A stretch of DNA of 64,000 nucleotides from contig DAOSUS010000005.1 of the NCBI GenBank assembly GCA_035378955.1, positions 1 to 64,000 on the forward strand. The letters are read 5' to 3'. The notes beneath the pieces were generated by a model that was given only the letters and a program-made list of their open reading frames with translations, was not told the origin of the DNA and ran no database searches. The position numbers were made by a program, and so were the translations under genes. This DNA comes from Candidatus Hydrogenedens sp. (GTDB lineage: Bacteria > Hydrogenedentota > Hydrogenedentia > Hydrogenedentales > Hydrogenedentaceae). Shown here piece after piece: positions 54,146 to 62,333 of this stretch. Positions within the stretch are counted from its first letter, which is position 1; each line of letters opens with the position of its first letter.

Positions 54146-57127
54146 TTAATTGTTCATAAAAGGTGATACTTTACGCCAACGAAGCAATAGCAATCCGGAG
54201 ACTAATCCTAATGCAATCATATCTGGAATATGCGAACTATCCGAGGTAGTTCCCGAACCGCATGACACGATGAAGCGACGTTTTACACCCTTGCTGATGA
54301 CAAGGTCTACCGCAGTTCCGCGGTCTACTTGTGTCCCCGCAGTCGGTGCTTGGCGAATTACTTTCCCTTTCGGAACTTTATCACTATATTCCTGAGTTAC
54401 TTTACCTACAACCAGGCCTGCCGAAGTAATTAAAGACTTTGCTTCTGCTTCGGTTTTACCAACAACATCTGGGACGGCAACTTTATTGCTTTGCGGTTCT
54501 CCTTCGCCTTCAACTGCACCTTCTGGGATTCCTTCGGGAGTTCCTTCGTGTGTACCTTCGGGAGTGCCTTCAACTATACCTTCTGGAGTTCCTTCGGGAG
54601 TTCCTTCGGGAGTGCCTTCAACTACACCTTCTGGAATTCCTTCGGAAGTGCCTTCGGGAGTGCCTTCAACTACACCTTCGGGAGTTCCTTCTTGTGTGCC
54701 TTCTCCTTCAGGAGTTGGTTCTTGGCTTATTATCTTTGGTGCTTTCGGGTCATTGAACATAGGGACATAAGCATAGATATCGTTGATCCTTACCTGTGCC
54801 AATACTAATTCGGCATTTCCTCCATTGCCTATCATGGTAAAGTGGATATTGACTAATTCGATGCCATCTCCTTTTGTCCCTAAGTTTTCTTCGCCCGCAG
54901 CACTAATTCTTAAACTACCACTGGAATTTGCATCATCGTTGTAAACCAATACCAATCCACTTGCAGAAGGACCTAATTCTACGCTATCCACCTGAGCTAA
55001 ATCTTTATCAAAATTAAGCACCATCACAAACCCGGAGATGTTTGATACATTATCCGCTAATACGGATATAGTTTTCTTTGTCCCAGGTTCGCCTGTTAAT
55101 GGTTCACTTAACTGGACATTTACAGAGGCATCAGATTTTTCTATTGCAGCTAAGATGGCTTCTGCGGATAATGAACCTGCATCGGCTAACCACAAAACAT
55201 CCTGAAGATATTCATCATAACTCTTTTCTAATCCTTTGGTCTTGGGCGGTGTTATATTTTTTCCGGCTAACCAACGCTGGATTAAACTGGAGTCAGCACT
55301 GTCTACCAACCCATCAAGGTTAATATCACCCGATTTCATGATGCATGCATTACCGGGAACATTCTTAACCCAATAGGAGAGAATATATTGTGCATCTGCT
55401 GTTTCTACAATTTTGTTATTGTCCGCATCACCATGGATACAGCCACCGGTAACACATAACTGTCCATCTTCTAATTCTAAATCCAGAGGTTTTGTTTGAG
55501 AATTTATCTCTCCTGTGTTTGAAACATCATAAAGTCTTACACCATTTCCTGCTCCATCATCAGGAATAAGATGTAATGGCCCACATTGAGTATCTTCTAA
55601 AGATAGATTGGGTTTTGCCAGAATATTGAATAATGTTCCTGAACCATATAAACTTCCACCTTCCGCACCAGCCGCAGCAATACGGACATTATAGACACCT
55701 GCTCCTGTGTATATTGCATTTGCAGAAATCATCATACCTACGGTTATACCCGAAGGTTCTACTTCCATGTTATCCATATCTAATAGCAAGTCAGCAGGAA
55801 GTTCCGCGTCAATCTGTATTGATGTTGTAGATACATCATAAACCGATTTTGAATTTACAGGGATACGCACCCGTGTCTGTTGTGGATCTTGTGGGTTTCT
55901 TTCCCATAGATACAAACTAGGTTCCTTGTAGGCAACATCATCAGGGAAGAATACTGTCAAAAATTGACCTTTAACCTGTTCGGATGCAGGCGATAGAGTA
56001 GTATAACGGTCTACATCACTCACGGCTTGAATGGCATATTCATAATAAGTTGAAGGCTGGACAGTTGTATCTTCATATTCAAGTCCAGAAATATAACCTT
56101 CATAGGGCTGAGCCGATGGATTATTTAATCTCTCCCAAGCAGGATTTCCCACTACACGGCGGTATACATTATATCCGGCTATGTTGTATTCTGGATTTGT
56201 GTCCCATGCGATACGAACACTACGCGGTCCACTATAAACCCGTGGTTGGGTCGGAACCTGTATGTTTCCAGGTTCTAATTCTACAAGAATATAGGCTCCC
56301 GCATTTACAGGTTGTAATGTTTTTGGCTTATATTTGCGTTTTGTGAAGTCTAACCGGTAAGGTGGATTTAATGTTCCCAAATTAGTCCATGAAAAGCGTC
56401 CATTGGCATCAGTTACAACCGGTGCAGTGCTTTGTTTATCCGCAATACTTATTTCAACGGTTACACCTGCTATGGGTTTACGACTGATACTATTAATGAC
56501 TACCCCTTGAACTGTGTTGGTTGTTTCTCCTTCAACAGTTCCTTCCGGGGTTCCCTCAGGAGTTCCTTCGGGAGTGCCTTCAACTACACCTTCTGGAGTG
56601 CCAATATATTCACCCGTGAAACTAAAAGTCTCTATATTTGAATACAATTGTCCACCTGTTAGGCGATATAGAGCCTGAGATTGGATTTGAGCAGGACCTT
56701 GAGCAGAAGACGGAATGCTTATATTCATACTTAGTGTGAATGGGAAAGATGGTACAAATATCCATCCAAATTCTAATGGATTTGTTCCGTCTGAAACAGT
56801 ACCTACGGCAGGAGCAATAGGAGGCTGATTTGTTCCGCCCTGATATTGCCATCCTGCGGGAAGTAAACAGGTCAAACCCAATGCGGTTATTGTGTTCGAT
56901 GTGTTTTTATTAAATGTAATGTTTACATTGATTGTGCTTCCGGGAACATATTTGTTTAGCCCTACAGCATCCCCAAAAACTCCTTGAACAATGTTTATTT
57001 CATTGCTCGTTTGTGCATTTCCTTTTGTTATTGAAATAAACAATAGGACTGTTAGCACTAAATAAATGCTTATGATTTCCCTACATCGGTTGGGAAAAGC
57101 ACTTGTTGTAAAAAATTTTTTACTCAT
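54146..57127 (-). CDS. Large modular surface protein: Cna-B-like, FN3, cohesin, dockerin, EG-repeat, PASTA, C-terminal anchor
   Basis: A 993-residue secreted protein with no catalytic domain seen. Order: signal peptide (about 1-38); beta domain (43-170); first EG repeats (about 175-200); carboxypeptidase regulatory-like domain (about 205-285); fibronectin III (290-385); cohesin-like domain (390-510); dockerin-like pair with two Ca-loop repeats, GDADNNKIVETADAQYIL and GDINLDGLVDSADSSLIQ (about 565-632); second cohesin-like domain (670-800); long EG repeats (805-880); PASTA (888-950); and a C-terminal SCGSG, membrane helix and RWRK tail. AAGGAG precedes the ATG. A broken paralogue lies directly upstream. 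It probably organises surface polysaccharide binding. Confidence 0.85.
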   Translation of the reverse strand: MSKKFFTTSAFPNRCREIISIYLVLTVLLFISITKGNAQTSNEINIVQGVFGDAVGLNKYVPGSTINVNITFNKNTSNTITALGLTCLLPAGWQYQGGTNQPPIAPAVGTVSDGTNPLEFGWIFVPSFPFTLSMNISIPSSAQGPAQIQSQALYRLTGGQLYSNIETFSFTGEYIGTPEGVVEGTPEGTPEGTPEGTVEGETTNTVQGVVINSISRKPIAGVTVEISIADKQSTAPVVTDANGRFSWTNLGTLNPPYRLDFTKRKYKPKTLQPVNAGAYILVELEPGNIQVPTQPRVYSGPRSVRIAWDTNPEYNIAGYNVYRRVVGNPAWERLNNPSAQPYEGYISGLEYEDTTVQPSTYYEYAIQAVSDVDRYTTLSPASEQVKGQFLTVFFPDDVAYKEPSLYLWERNPQDPQQTRVRIPVNSKSVYDVSTTSIQIDAELPADLLLDMDNMEVEPSGITVGMMISANAIYTGAGVYNVRIAAAGAEGGSLYGSGTLFNILAKPNLSLEDTQCGPLHLIPDDGAGNGVRLYDVSNTGEINSQTKPLDLELEDGQLCVTGGCIHGDADNNKIVETADAQYILSYWVKNVPGNACIMKSGDINLDGLVDSADSSLIQRWLAGKNITPPKTKGLEKSYDEYLQDVLWLADAGSLSAEAILAAIEKSDASVNVQLSEPLTGEPGTKKTISVLADNVSNISGFVMVLNFDKDLAQVDSVELGPSASGLVLVYNDDANSSGSLRISAAGEENLGTKGDGIELVNIHFTMIGNGGNAELVLAQVRINDIYAYVPMFNDPKAPKIISQEPTPEGEGTQEGTPEGVVEGTPEGTSEGIPEGVVEGTPEGTPEGTPEGIVEGTPEGTHEGTPEGIPEGAVEGEGEPQSNKVAVPDVVGKTEAEAKSLITSAGLVVGKVTQEYSDKVPKGKVIRQAPTAGTQVDRGTAVDLVISKGVKRRFIVSCGSGTTSDSSHIPDMIALGLVSGLLLLRWRKVSPFMNN
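54500..54711 (-). repeat. Tetrapeptide EGxx-encoding 12-base repeat tract
   Basis: About seventeen consecutive 12-base units encode EGTP, EGVV, EGIP, EGTS and similar tetrapeptides in the surface protein. Because of low complexity, all three plus-strand frames are also open across this tract, which produces false genes. Confidence 0.85.
55161..55257 (-). repeat. 97-base perfect repeat, copy 1
   Basis: Identical to 58148-58244. Both lie in the helical linker just after the dockerin module of the two paralogous surface proteins. Confidence 0.9.
56526..56610 (-). repeat. Short EG-repeat tract near the N-terminus
   Basis: Seven 12-base units encode EGVV and EGTP tetrapeptides between the N-terminal beta domain and the Cna-B-like domain. 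The paralogue at 57844 has no such tract at this site. Confidence 0.75.
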
Positions 57128-57234
57128 ATTTGTCTCCTTCTTCTAATCATTTGTTGGTTATTTATTTGTCTAAACTAATTTTACCATAATTAAAATACAT
57201 TTACCGTGAGATATTGTAACAGTGAAAGAAATTA

Positions 57235-57268
57235 GAGGCATCCCCTTTTGCAGCAAGTAGGATGCCTC
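57235..57268 (-). terminator. Terminator-like hairpin between the two surface-protein genes
   Basis: GAGGCATCC and GGATGCCTC form a nine-base perfect stem with a 16-base loop, 32 bases after the stop at 57300. The minus-strand tail is TAATTTCTTTC. It may separate the two paralogues into independent transcripts. Confidence 0.6.
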
Positions 57269-57299
57269 GTTGATTCATTGCAATAACCCTTCTCTATTA

Positions 57300-57890
57300 T
57301 TAGTTGAGAAATGGGGATTTTGTTTTCCGACCTATGTGAATAAATAGTAATCCGGATGTTAAACCAAGCAGAATCATGTCAGCCAGATAAGAACCACTGG
57401 TATTGCTGGAACCACAAGACACGATAAACCGAGGTTTAGTCCCTTTACTCACAACGATATTAACAGCACTTCCTGCATTTACTTGTGTCCCTGCAGATGG
57501 GGTTTGGCTAATTACCTTACCCGCAGGAATGCTATCACTATATTCTTGAGTAACTGTTCCTACAGTCAAACCAGCCGAAGTAATTAAAGACCTTGCTTCT
57601 GCTTCGGTTTTACCAACAACATCTGGGACGGCAACTTTATTACTTTGCGGTTCTCCTTCGCCCTCAGTAGTTCCTTCCGTAGTTCCTTCACCTTCTGGTG
57701 TAGGTTCTTGTTTCAAAATTTTTGGTGCTTTCGGGTCGTTAAATAGTGGGACATAGGCATATACATCATTAATTCGTACCTGGGCTAATACCAACTCTGC
57801 ATTCCCCTCATCTCCCTTCATACGAAAACGAACTTTTAATAATTCAACACCACTGCCTTTCCCCCCCCATATTCTCTTCGCCCGCAGCAC
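57300..57890 (-). pseudogene. C-terminal part of the frameshifted surface-protein paralogue
   Basis: This frame encodes the end of the second cohesin-like domain, a short EG tract (EGTTEGTTEGEGE), a PASTA domain and a C-terminal SCGSS, membrane helix and IGRK tail, all closely matching the paralogue at 54146. It has no ribosome site or credible start: its first codons lie out of frame within the upstream piece. Removing one G from the eight-G run (57861-57868) fuses it to the upstream piece as ENMGGKGSGVEL, which parallels ENLGTKGDGIEL in the intact paralogue. It is therefore the tail of one 2.3-kb gene. Confidence 0.85.
57861..57868 (-). other. Frameshift site: run of eight G (minus strand)
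   Basis: The run reads CCCCCCCC on the plus strand. The paralogue and domain continuity require seven. It could be a sequencing error, a mutation or a phase-variation tract. Confidence 0.85.
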
Positions 57891-58147
57891 TTACTCTGAG
57901 ATTCCCACTATCATTTACATCCGAGTTATAACTCAGCGTTAATCCTGTTGCTGCACTACCTAATTGAACACTCAACACCTCTGCTAAATCTTTATCAAAA
58001 TTCAACATCATGTTATAGCCCGATACATTGGATACATTATCTGCTAATACAGATATAGTTTTTTCTGTCCCTGCAGAGCCTGTTAATGAATCGCTTAACC
58101 AAACATTTACAGTAACATCTGCCTTCTCTATATCAGCCAAAATGGAC

Positions 58148-58244
58148 TCTGCGGATAATGAACCTGCATCGGCTAACCACAAAACATCCTGAAGATATTC
58201 ATCATAACTCTTTTCTAATCCTTTGGTCTTGGGCGGTGTTATAT
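58148..58244 (-). repeat. 97-base perfect repeat, copy 2
   Basis: Identical to 55161-55257; part of the tandem duplication of the surface-protein genes. Other shared blocks flank it, for example the PASTA start near 54427 and 57578. Confidence 0.9.
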
Positions 58245-59599
58245 CTTTTCCAGCTAACCAACGCTGGATTAAACTGGAGTCAGCACTGTCTACCAACCTG
58301 TCAAGGTTTATATCACCTGATTTCAAAATGCATTCGTTACCGTTATTCTTCTTTACCCAATAATCCAAGACATATTGAGCATCTGCTTTCTCAACAACTT
58401 TATTATTGTCCGCATCACCATGGATACAGCCACCGGTAACACAAAGTTGCCCATCCTGTAACTCTAAATCCAGAGGTTTTGAACTTTGTGTCACATCATA
58501 TAAACGCACTCCATTACCAGCACCATCATTCGGAATAAGATGTAATGGTCCACATTGTGTCCCTTGAATAGATAAATTGGGCTTTGCAAGAATGTTAAAT
58601 AATGTTCCACTTCCATATAAACTACCCGCCTCCACTCCTGCTGCTGTGATACGGACACTAATCTTATTGTTTTTATATGTGGCATTCGCTGCCATCATCA
58701 TCCCTGCAGTTATTCCTGACGGCTGAACATCTATTGAACTGGGGTCTAATAATAATTCAGAAGGTAATTCGGCATCTATTTGGACGGATGTAGCGGATAC
58801 ATCATAAACCGATTTGGAGTTTACCGGGATACGCACCCGTGTCTGTTGTGGGTCTTGAGGATTCCGTTCCCACAAATATAGACCTGCATCTTTATAATTT
58901 ACCTGTTCTGGGAAGAATACCGTTAAAAATTGACCTTTGACCTGTTCGGATGCAGAGGATAAATTGGTATAACGGTCTACATCACTCACGGCTTGAATAG
59001 CATATTCATAATAAGTTGAAGGCTGGACAGTCTTGTCTTCATATTCAAGTCCAGAAATATAACCTTCATACGGCTGAGAGGATGGATTATTCAGTCTTTG
59101 CCATGTTTGGGACCCTACTACACGGCGATAAACATTATATCCTGCGATGTTATATTCAGGGTTTGCATCCCATCCTATACGGACGCTACGTGGACCGCTG
59201 TATACACGAGGGGTTACAGGTCTCTGTACATTTCCAGGTTCTAATTCCACCTGAATATTAGCACCGGAGTTAACGGGTTGAACAGTTTTGGGTTTATATT
59301 TGCGTTTTGTGAAGTCTAAACGATAGGGAGGTTGAAGTGTCCCTAAATTAGGGAATGAAAACCGCCCATTGGCATCGGTTACGACGGGAGCAGTACTTTG
59401 TTTATCTGCTGTACTGATTTCTACGATTACGCCTGATACAGGCTTTCTGCTGATACTGTTAATAACCTGACCTTGGACATTATTTGCAGATTGCCCCTCA
59501 ACATGCCCGATAAAAATAGTGCTTAATGTTATTCCTATAAATAATAGGATTGTGGATAATACAAGTACTTTTGTTAGATAGGTTTGAAGCAAAACACAC

Positions 59600-59609
59600 T
59601 TTTAGACAT
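59600..59609 (-). other. Probable true start codon and second frameshift site
   Basis: ATG at 59609-59607 stands behind a strong AAGGAGAAAGGG region, but its frame stops after eleven codons. A missing A in the run at 59603-59600 explains this and restores the MSKK start shared with the paralogue. Confidence 0.65.
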
Positions 59610-59988
59610 ACCCTTTCTCCTTGTCTTTGGGTTTAATTTTTTACCGCTTTTACAATGAGTCCCTTTTATTCTCATCGCACCCTCCCCTACCAGAGAGGCC
59701 ATTTAAATTCATAAATTTTAAAATTTTGCAAAGATTTTTTTATTAGGATGAATATGATTTATTTGAAAGCTTTTAAAAGAATAAAACAATTCTCAATTTT
59801 GTTTTAGAAATTGTTTACATATACTATTTCTAACAAAATATATCTATCTTTTTTAGAAAATGGTGAATGAAATTGTTAATAAAAGCAAACATGGAGTGTT
59901 AAAAATATAATATAAATGTCTATTAGAAGAAAAAAGAGTGGGAGTTATTTATAAGAATTAGTATTTATATCTTTATGTAGTAGGAATG
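59610..59988. other. Gene-free spacer, 379 bases, with a leader hairpin
   Basis: This region lies between the surface-protein start and the stop of the sigma-54 regulator gene. The part nearest 59609 is the minus-strand leader; it contains a seven-base-pair hairpin (59653-59659 with 59671-59677, one G-T pair) and a G-rich segment before it. The rest is very A+T-rich. No gene or known riboswitch class was recognised. Confidence 0.5.
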
Positions 59989-61419
59989 CTATTTTTTAAT
60001 AGGGATTTTATATTCTTTCATTTTTCGCCATAGTGTAGAACGAGAGATACCCAGTATTCTTGCCGCTTCTGTTTGATTGTGATTTACTTTTTCCAATACT
60101 TTCTGAATATGGTTTGCTTCTATTTCTGCTAAAGGTAAAAGCCCGTTATCTTGTTCGTTAGGAAGAGCAAGTATCTTAAATCTTCCCTGTTGTATATTTT
60201 CAGGCAAATCATATATATGGATAATAGGTTCTTCCGCCATAATTACTGCATGGGCAATAATACTTTCCAGTTCGCGGACATTTCCTGGAAATGGATAAGT
60301 TCTCAACATAGCGAGGGCAGAATTATCAATTCCTTGAACATTTTTTCCAAATTTTTGATTGTATCTTGAAATAAAATGCTGAATTAATGTGGGTAATGCA
60401 TCTATTCTTTCGCGTAGTGGAGGAATTCGAATTTGTATTACATTAAGTCTATAGAACAAATCGTCCCGAAACCTTCGTTTTTCGACCTCTTCCTGTAAAT
60501 TTTTATTTGTGGCGGAAAGGATACGGACATTCACTTTTTGTATGGTATTAGAACCCACAGGGCGAATTTCACCATTTTGAAGAACGCGAAGTAATTTTGC
60601 CTGAGTGGATAAAGCCATATCACCGATTTCATCTAAAAAGACCGTTCCGCCATCTGCTTCTGCAAACAGACCTCGCTTATCTTTTTCGGCACCTGTGAAA
60701 GCCCCTTGAACATGCCCAAAAAGTTCACTTTCTAATAAATTTTCAGGTAATGCCGCACAATTTATGGCAATAAAAGGTTTGTCTCTACGGGAACTAAGCC
60801 GATGAAGTATCTGAGCGACGACTTCTTTTCCAACACCACTCTCACCTAAAATTAGAACGGTACTATCTGTGGGAGCAACCTTGCGGATAATTTCTACAAC
60901 ACGGCGCATCTGGGTGTTATTACCCGATAATTCTTCAAATAAAATTTGTTCAAACCCGGCTTCTTGCAGTTGTTCTCTACGATGTTCCAATATAGCCCGA
61001 TGAACCATTACCGCGATATCCGTGGGGTCGCACTTTTTGGGGATATAAAAATACGCCCCCATGCGTATCCCTTCGAGGGCTTGTTCTATCTGTTCCATAT
61101 TGTAAAGAAGAATTAATTTTACGGAAGGAAACTTTTGTCGAAGAAAGGAAACGAGATTGATATTGCCTTTATATTCTATGGTTAAGTCTAACAGAATTAC
61201 ATCGCATACTGTTCTGCGGGAACATGTCAAAATCTGTTCCATGGAATTACATAAAATTACAGAGTGTCCTGTTCCTTCAATAAACCGGGAAACAGTAGTA
61301 AGATAATCCACATCAGAGCCTATAATAAATACAGTTCCTTGTTCTTGGGCAAGAGGAGGTTCATTTTGCCCAAGAAATTTTAAGTTGATAATTTCTTTTT
61401 TTGTTTTTCTATCTGACAT
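59989..61419 (-). CDS. Sigma-54-dependent response regulator (NtrC family)
   Basis: A 476-residue activator. Receiver domain (about residues 28-145) with phospho-acceptor Asp in ILLDLT and Lys in PKKCD; AAA+ domain (about 165-395) with Walker A GESGVGKE, the sigma-54 contact loop GAFTGA, Walker B GGTVFLDEIGD and arginine finger FRDDLFYRL; and a Fis-type helix-turn-helix (NQTEAARILGISRSTLWRK). It activates RpoN promoters when phosphorylated. I choose the ATG at 61419 because it has TGGGA upstream and starts the domain cleanly; the longer frame to 61557 includes a non-coding-looking hydrophobic stretch. It is divergent from the HTH-receiver gene and probably paired with a nearby kinase. Confidence 0.92.
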   Translation of the reverse strand: MSDRKTKKEIINLKFLGQNEPPLAQEQGTVFIIGSDVDYLTTVSRFIEGTGHSVILCNSMEQILTCSRRTVCDVILLDLTIEYKGNINLVSFLRQKFPSVKLILLYNMEQIEQALEGIRMGAYFYIPKKCDPTDIAVMVHRAILEHRREQLQEAGFEQILFEELSGNNTQMRRVVEIIRKVAPTDSTVLILGESGVGKEVVAQILHRLSSRRDKPFIAINCAALPENLLESELFGHVQGAFTGAEKDKRGLFAEADGGTVFLDEIGDMALSTQAKLLRVLQNGEIRPVGSNTIQKVNVRILSATNKNLQEEVEKRRFRDDLFYRLNVIQIRIPPLRERIDALPTLIQHFISRYNQKFGKNVQGIDNSALAMLRTYPFPGNVRELESIIAHAVIMAEEPIIHIYDLPENIQQGRFKILALPNEQDNGLLPLAEIEANHIQKVLEKVNHNQTEAARILGISRSTLWRKMKEYKIPIKK

Positions 61420-61664
61420 GATTTTCCCATCAATTATTCTTGAAATTAATTGTATCAAAAATTCAGTAATAGATAAAGAATTGTTTTTTATATATACGAA
61501 GAGTATATTTATGAATAGGACGAGATAAGGACAAAAAAATGTTTTATTCTTGTTCATTTGAGTTATAATAAAGTGTAGAAAAGTAAGTGTGGTGTTTTAT
61601 AATAGAAATCATATATGCTTATGAATATATGGATAACAGTAACCCTTAAAAATGGAGATTGATT

Positions 61665-62282
61665 ATGAGAGGGCGTGTATTTACAACGGGTGAAGTGGCT
61701 GCTATTTGTGGTGTATCTTCTGATACGGTTTCTCGTTGGTTTGATATGGGGCAAATAGAAGGTTACCGATTGGGACCGGGTGGTGACCGTCGTATTCCGT
61801 ATGAGAGTTTACGGAAATTTATGCTGGCACACGGCATTCCATTGGAACGATTGGAAACAAATGAAACAAAAATATTGATAGTAGATGATGACCCGTTTTA
61901 TCTGGACATTATTCCGGATGCTATTGCCCGTAAAACGGATAAGAACAAGGAGATGATTGTTCTTACGGCATCTACGGGTTTTGATGCCGGTGCCCTTATT
62001 GTAGAGCATAATCCGAACCTTGTTATTATGGATATACATTTATCCGATATTGATGGGAGGAAAGTATGTGAACGACTGAAAAGCCGTCATGAAACACGGC
62101 ATGCCCGTGTTTTGGGAATTTCAGGATTGTTGGAAGAAGATGAAATTGGGAAACTGAAGGAATATGGTTTTGATGATTTCTTAAGAAAACCCTTTTCTTT
62201 AGATGTTTTGGTTGAAAAGGTTTTTCGTTTACTTGCTTTACCTCCGGGAAGTGTAAATCGTCCTAAAAATATAGGATTGTAA
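61665..62282 (+). CDS. Excisionase/MerR-type HTH fused to a receiver domain
   Basis: A 205-residue regulator with the unusual order DNA-binding first, receiver second. Residues 4-52 are a winged helix-turn-helix of the excisionase/BldC type (TTGEVAAICGVSSDTVSRWFDMG, with the wing GGDRRIP), and residues 69-190 form a receiver domain with LIVDDD, phospho-acceptor Asp123 in IMDIHL, and Lys in RKPFS. GGAG seven bases before ATG 61665 fixes the start over a TTG two codons earlier. A histidine kinase gene starts 51 bases downstream on the same strand and is its likely partner. Confidence 0.88.
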   Translation: MRGRVFTTGEVAAICGVSSDTVSRWFDMGQIEGYRLGPGGDRRIPYESLRKFMLAHGIPLERLETNETKILIVDDDPFYLDIIPDAIARKTDKNKEMIVLTASTGFDAGALIVEHNPNLVIMDIHLSDIDGRKVCERLKSRHETRHARVLGISGLLEEDEIGKLKEYGFDDFLRKPFSLDVLVEKVFRLLALPPGSVNRPKNIGL

Positions 62283-62333
62283 TATATTTATTTTTCATGG
62301 GGTTTTTGTTGTATGTTGTGAAAGTGATTTAAA

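Larger units (their letters stand above)
57844..59592 (-). pseudogene. N-terminal part of the frameshifted surface-protein paralogue
   Basis: The open frame of 582 codons holds a signal peptide, Cna-B-like domain, FN3, cohesin-like domain, dockerin (GDADNNKVVEKADAQYVL and GDINLDRLVDSADSSLIQ) and most of a second cohesin-like domain. It lacks the N-terminal beta domain of the paralogue. It ends prematurely with ERQWC after the eight-G run. The frame opens only with a TTG at 59592, but a far better start, ATG at 59609 behind AAGGAGAAAGGGT, is one frame out. Adding one A to the four-A run at 59600-59603 gives MSKKCVLLQTYL, matching MSKK of the paralogue. Corrected, the protein would be about 769 residues. 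Confidence 0.85.

Noticed and set aside
54500..54711. CRISPR-like appearance of the repeated tract
   Set aside because: The units are 12 bases with no spacers, are in frame and encode tetrapeptides.
54439..54808. Three overlapping plus-strand open frames across the EG-repeat tract
   Set aside because: They arise from the low-complexity 12-base repeat, have no ribosome sites and no plausible protein composition. The minus-strand surface protein explains the region.
61420..61557. Longer N-terminus for the sigma-54 regulator
   Set aside because: It adds a hydrophobic, low-complexity stretch unlike the family; a better ribosome site exists at 61419.
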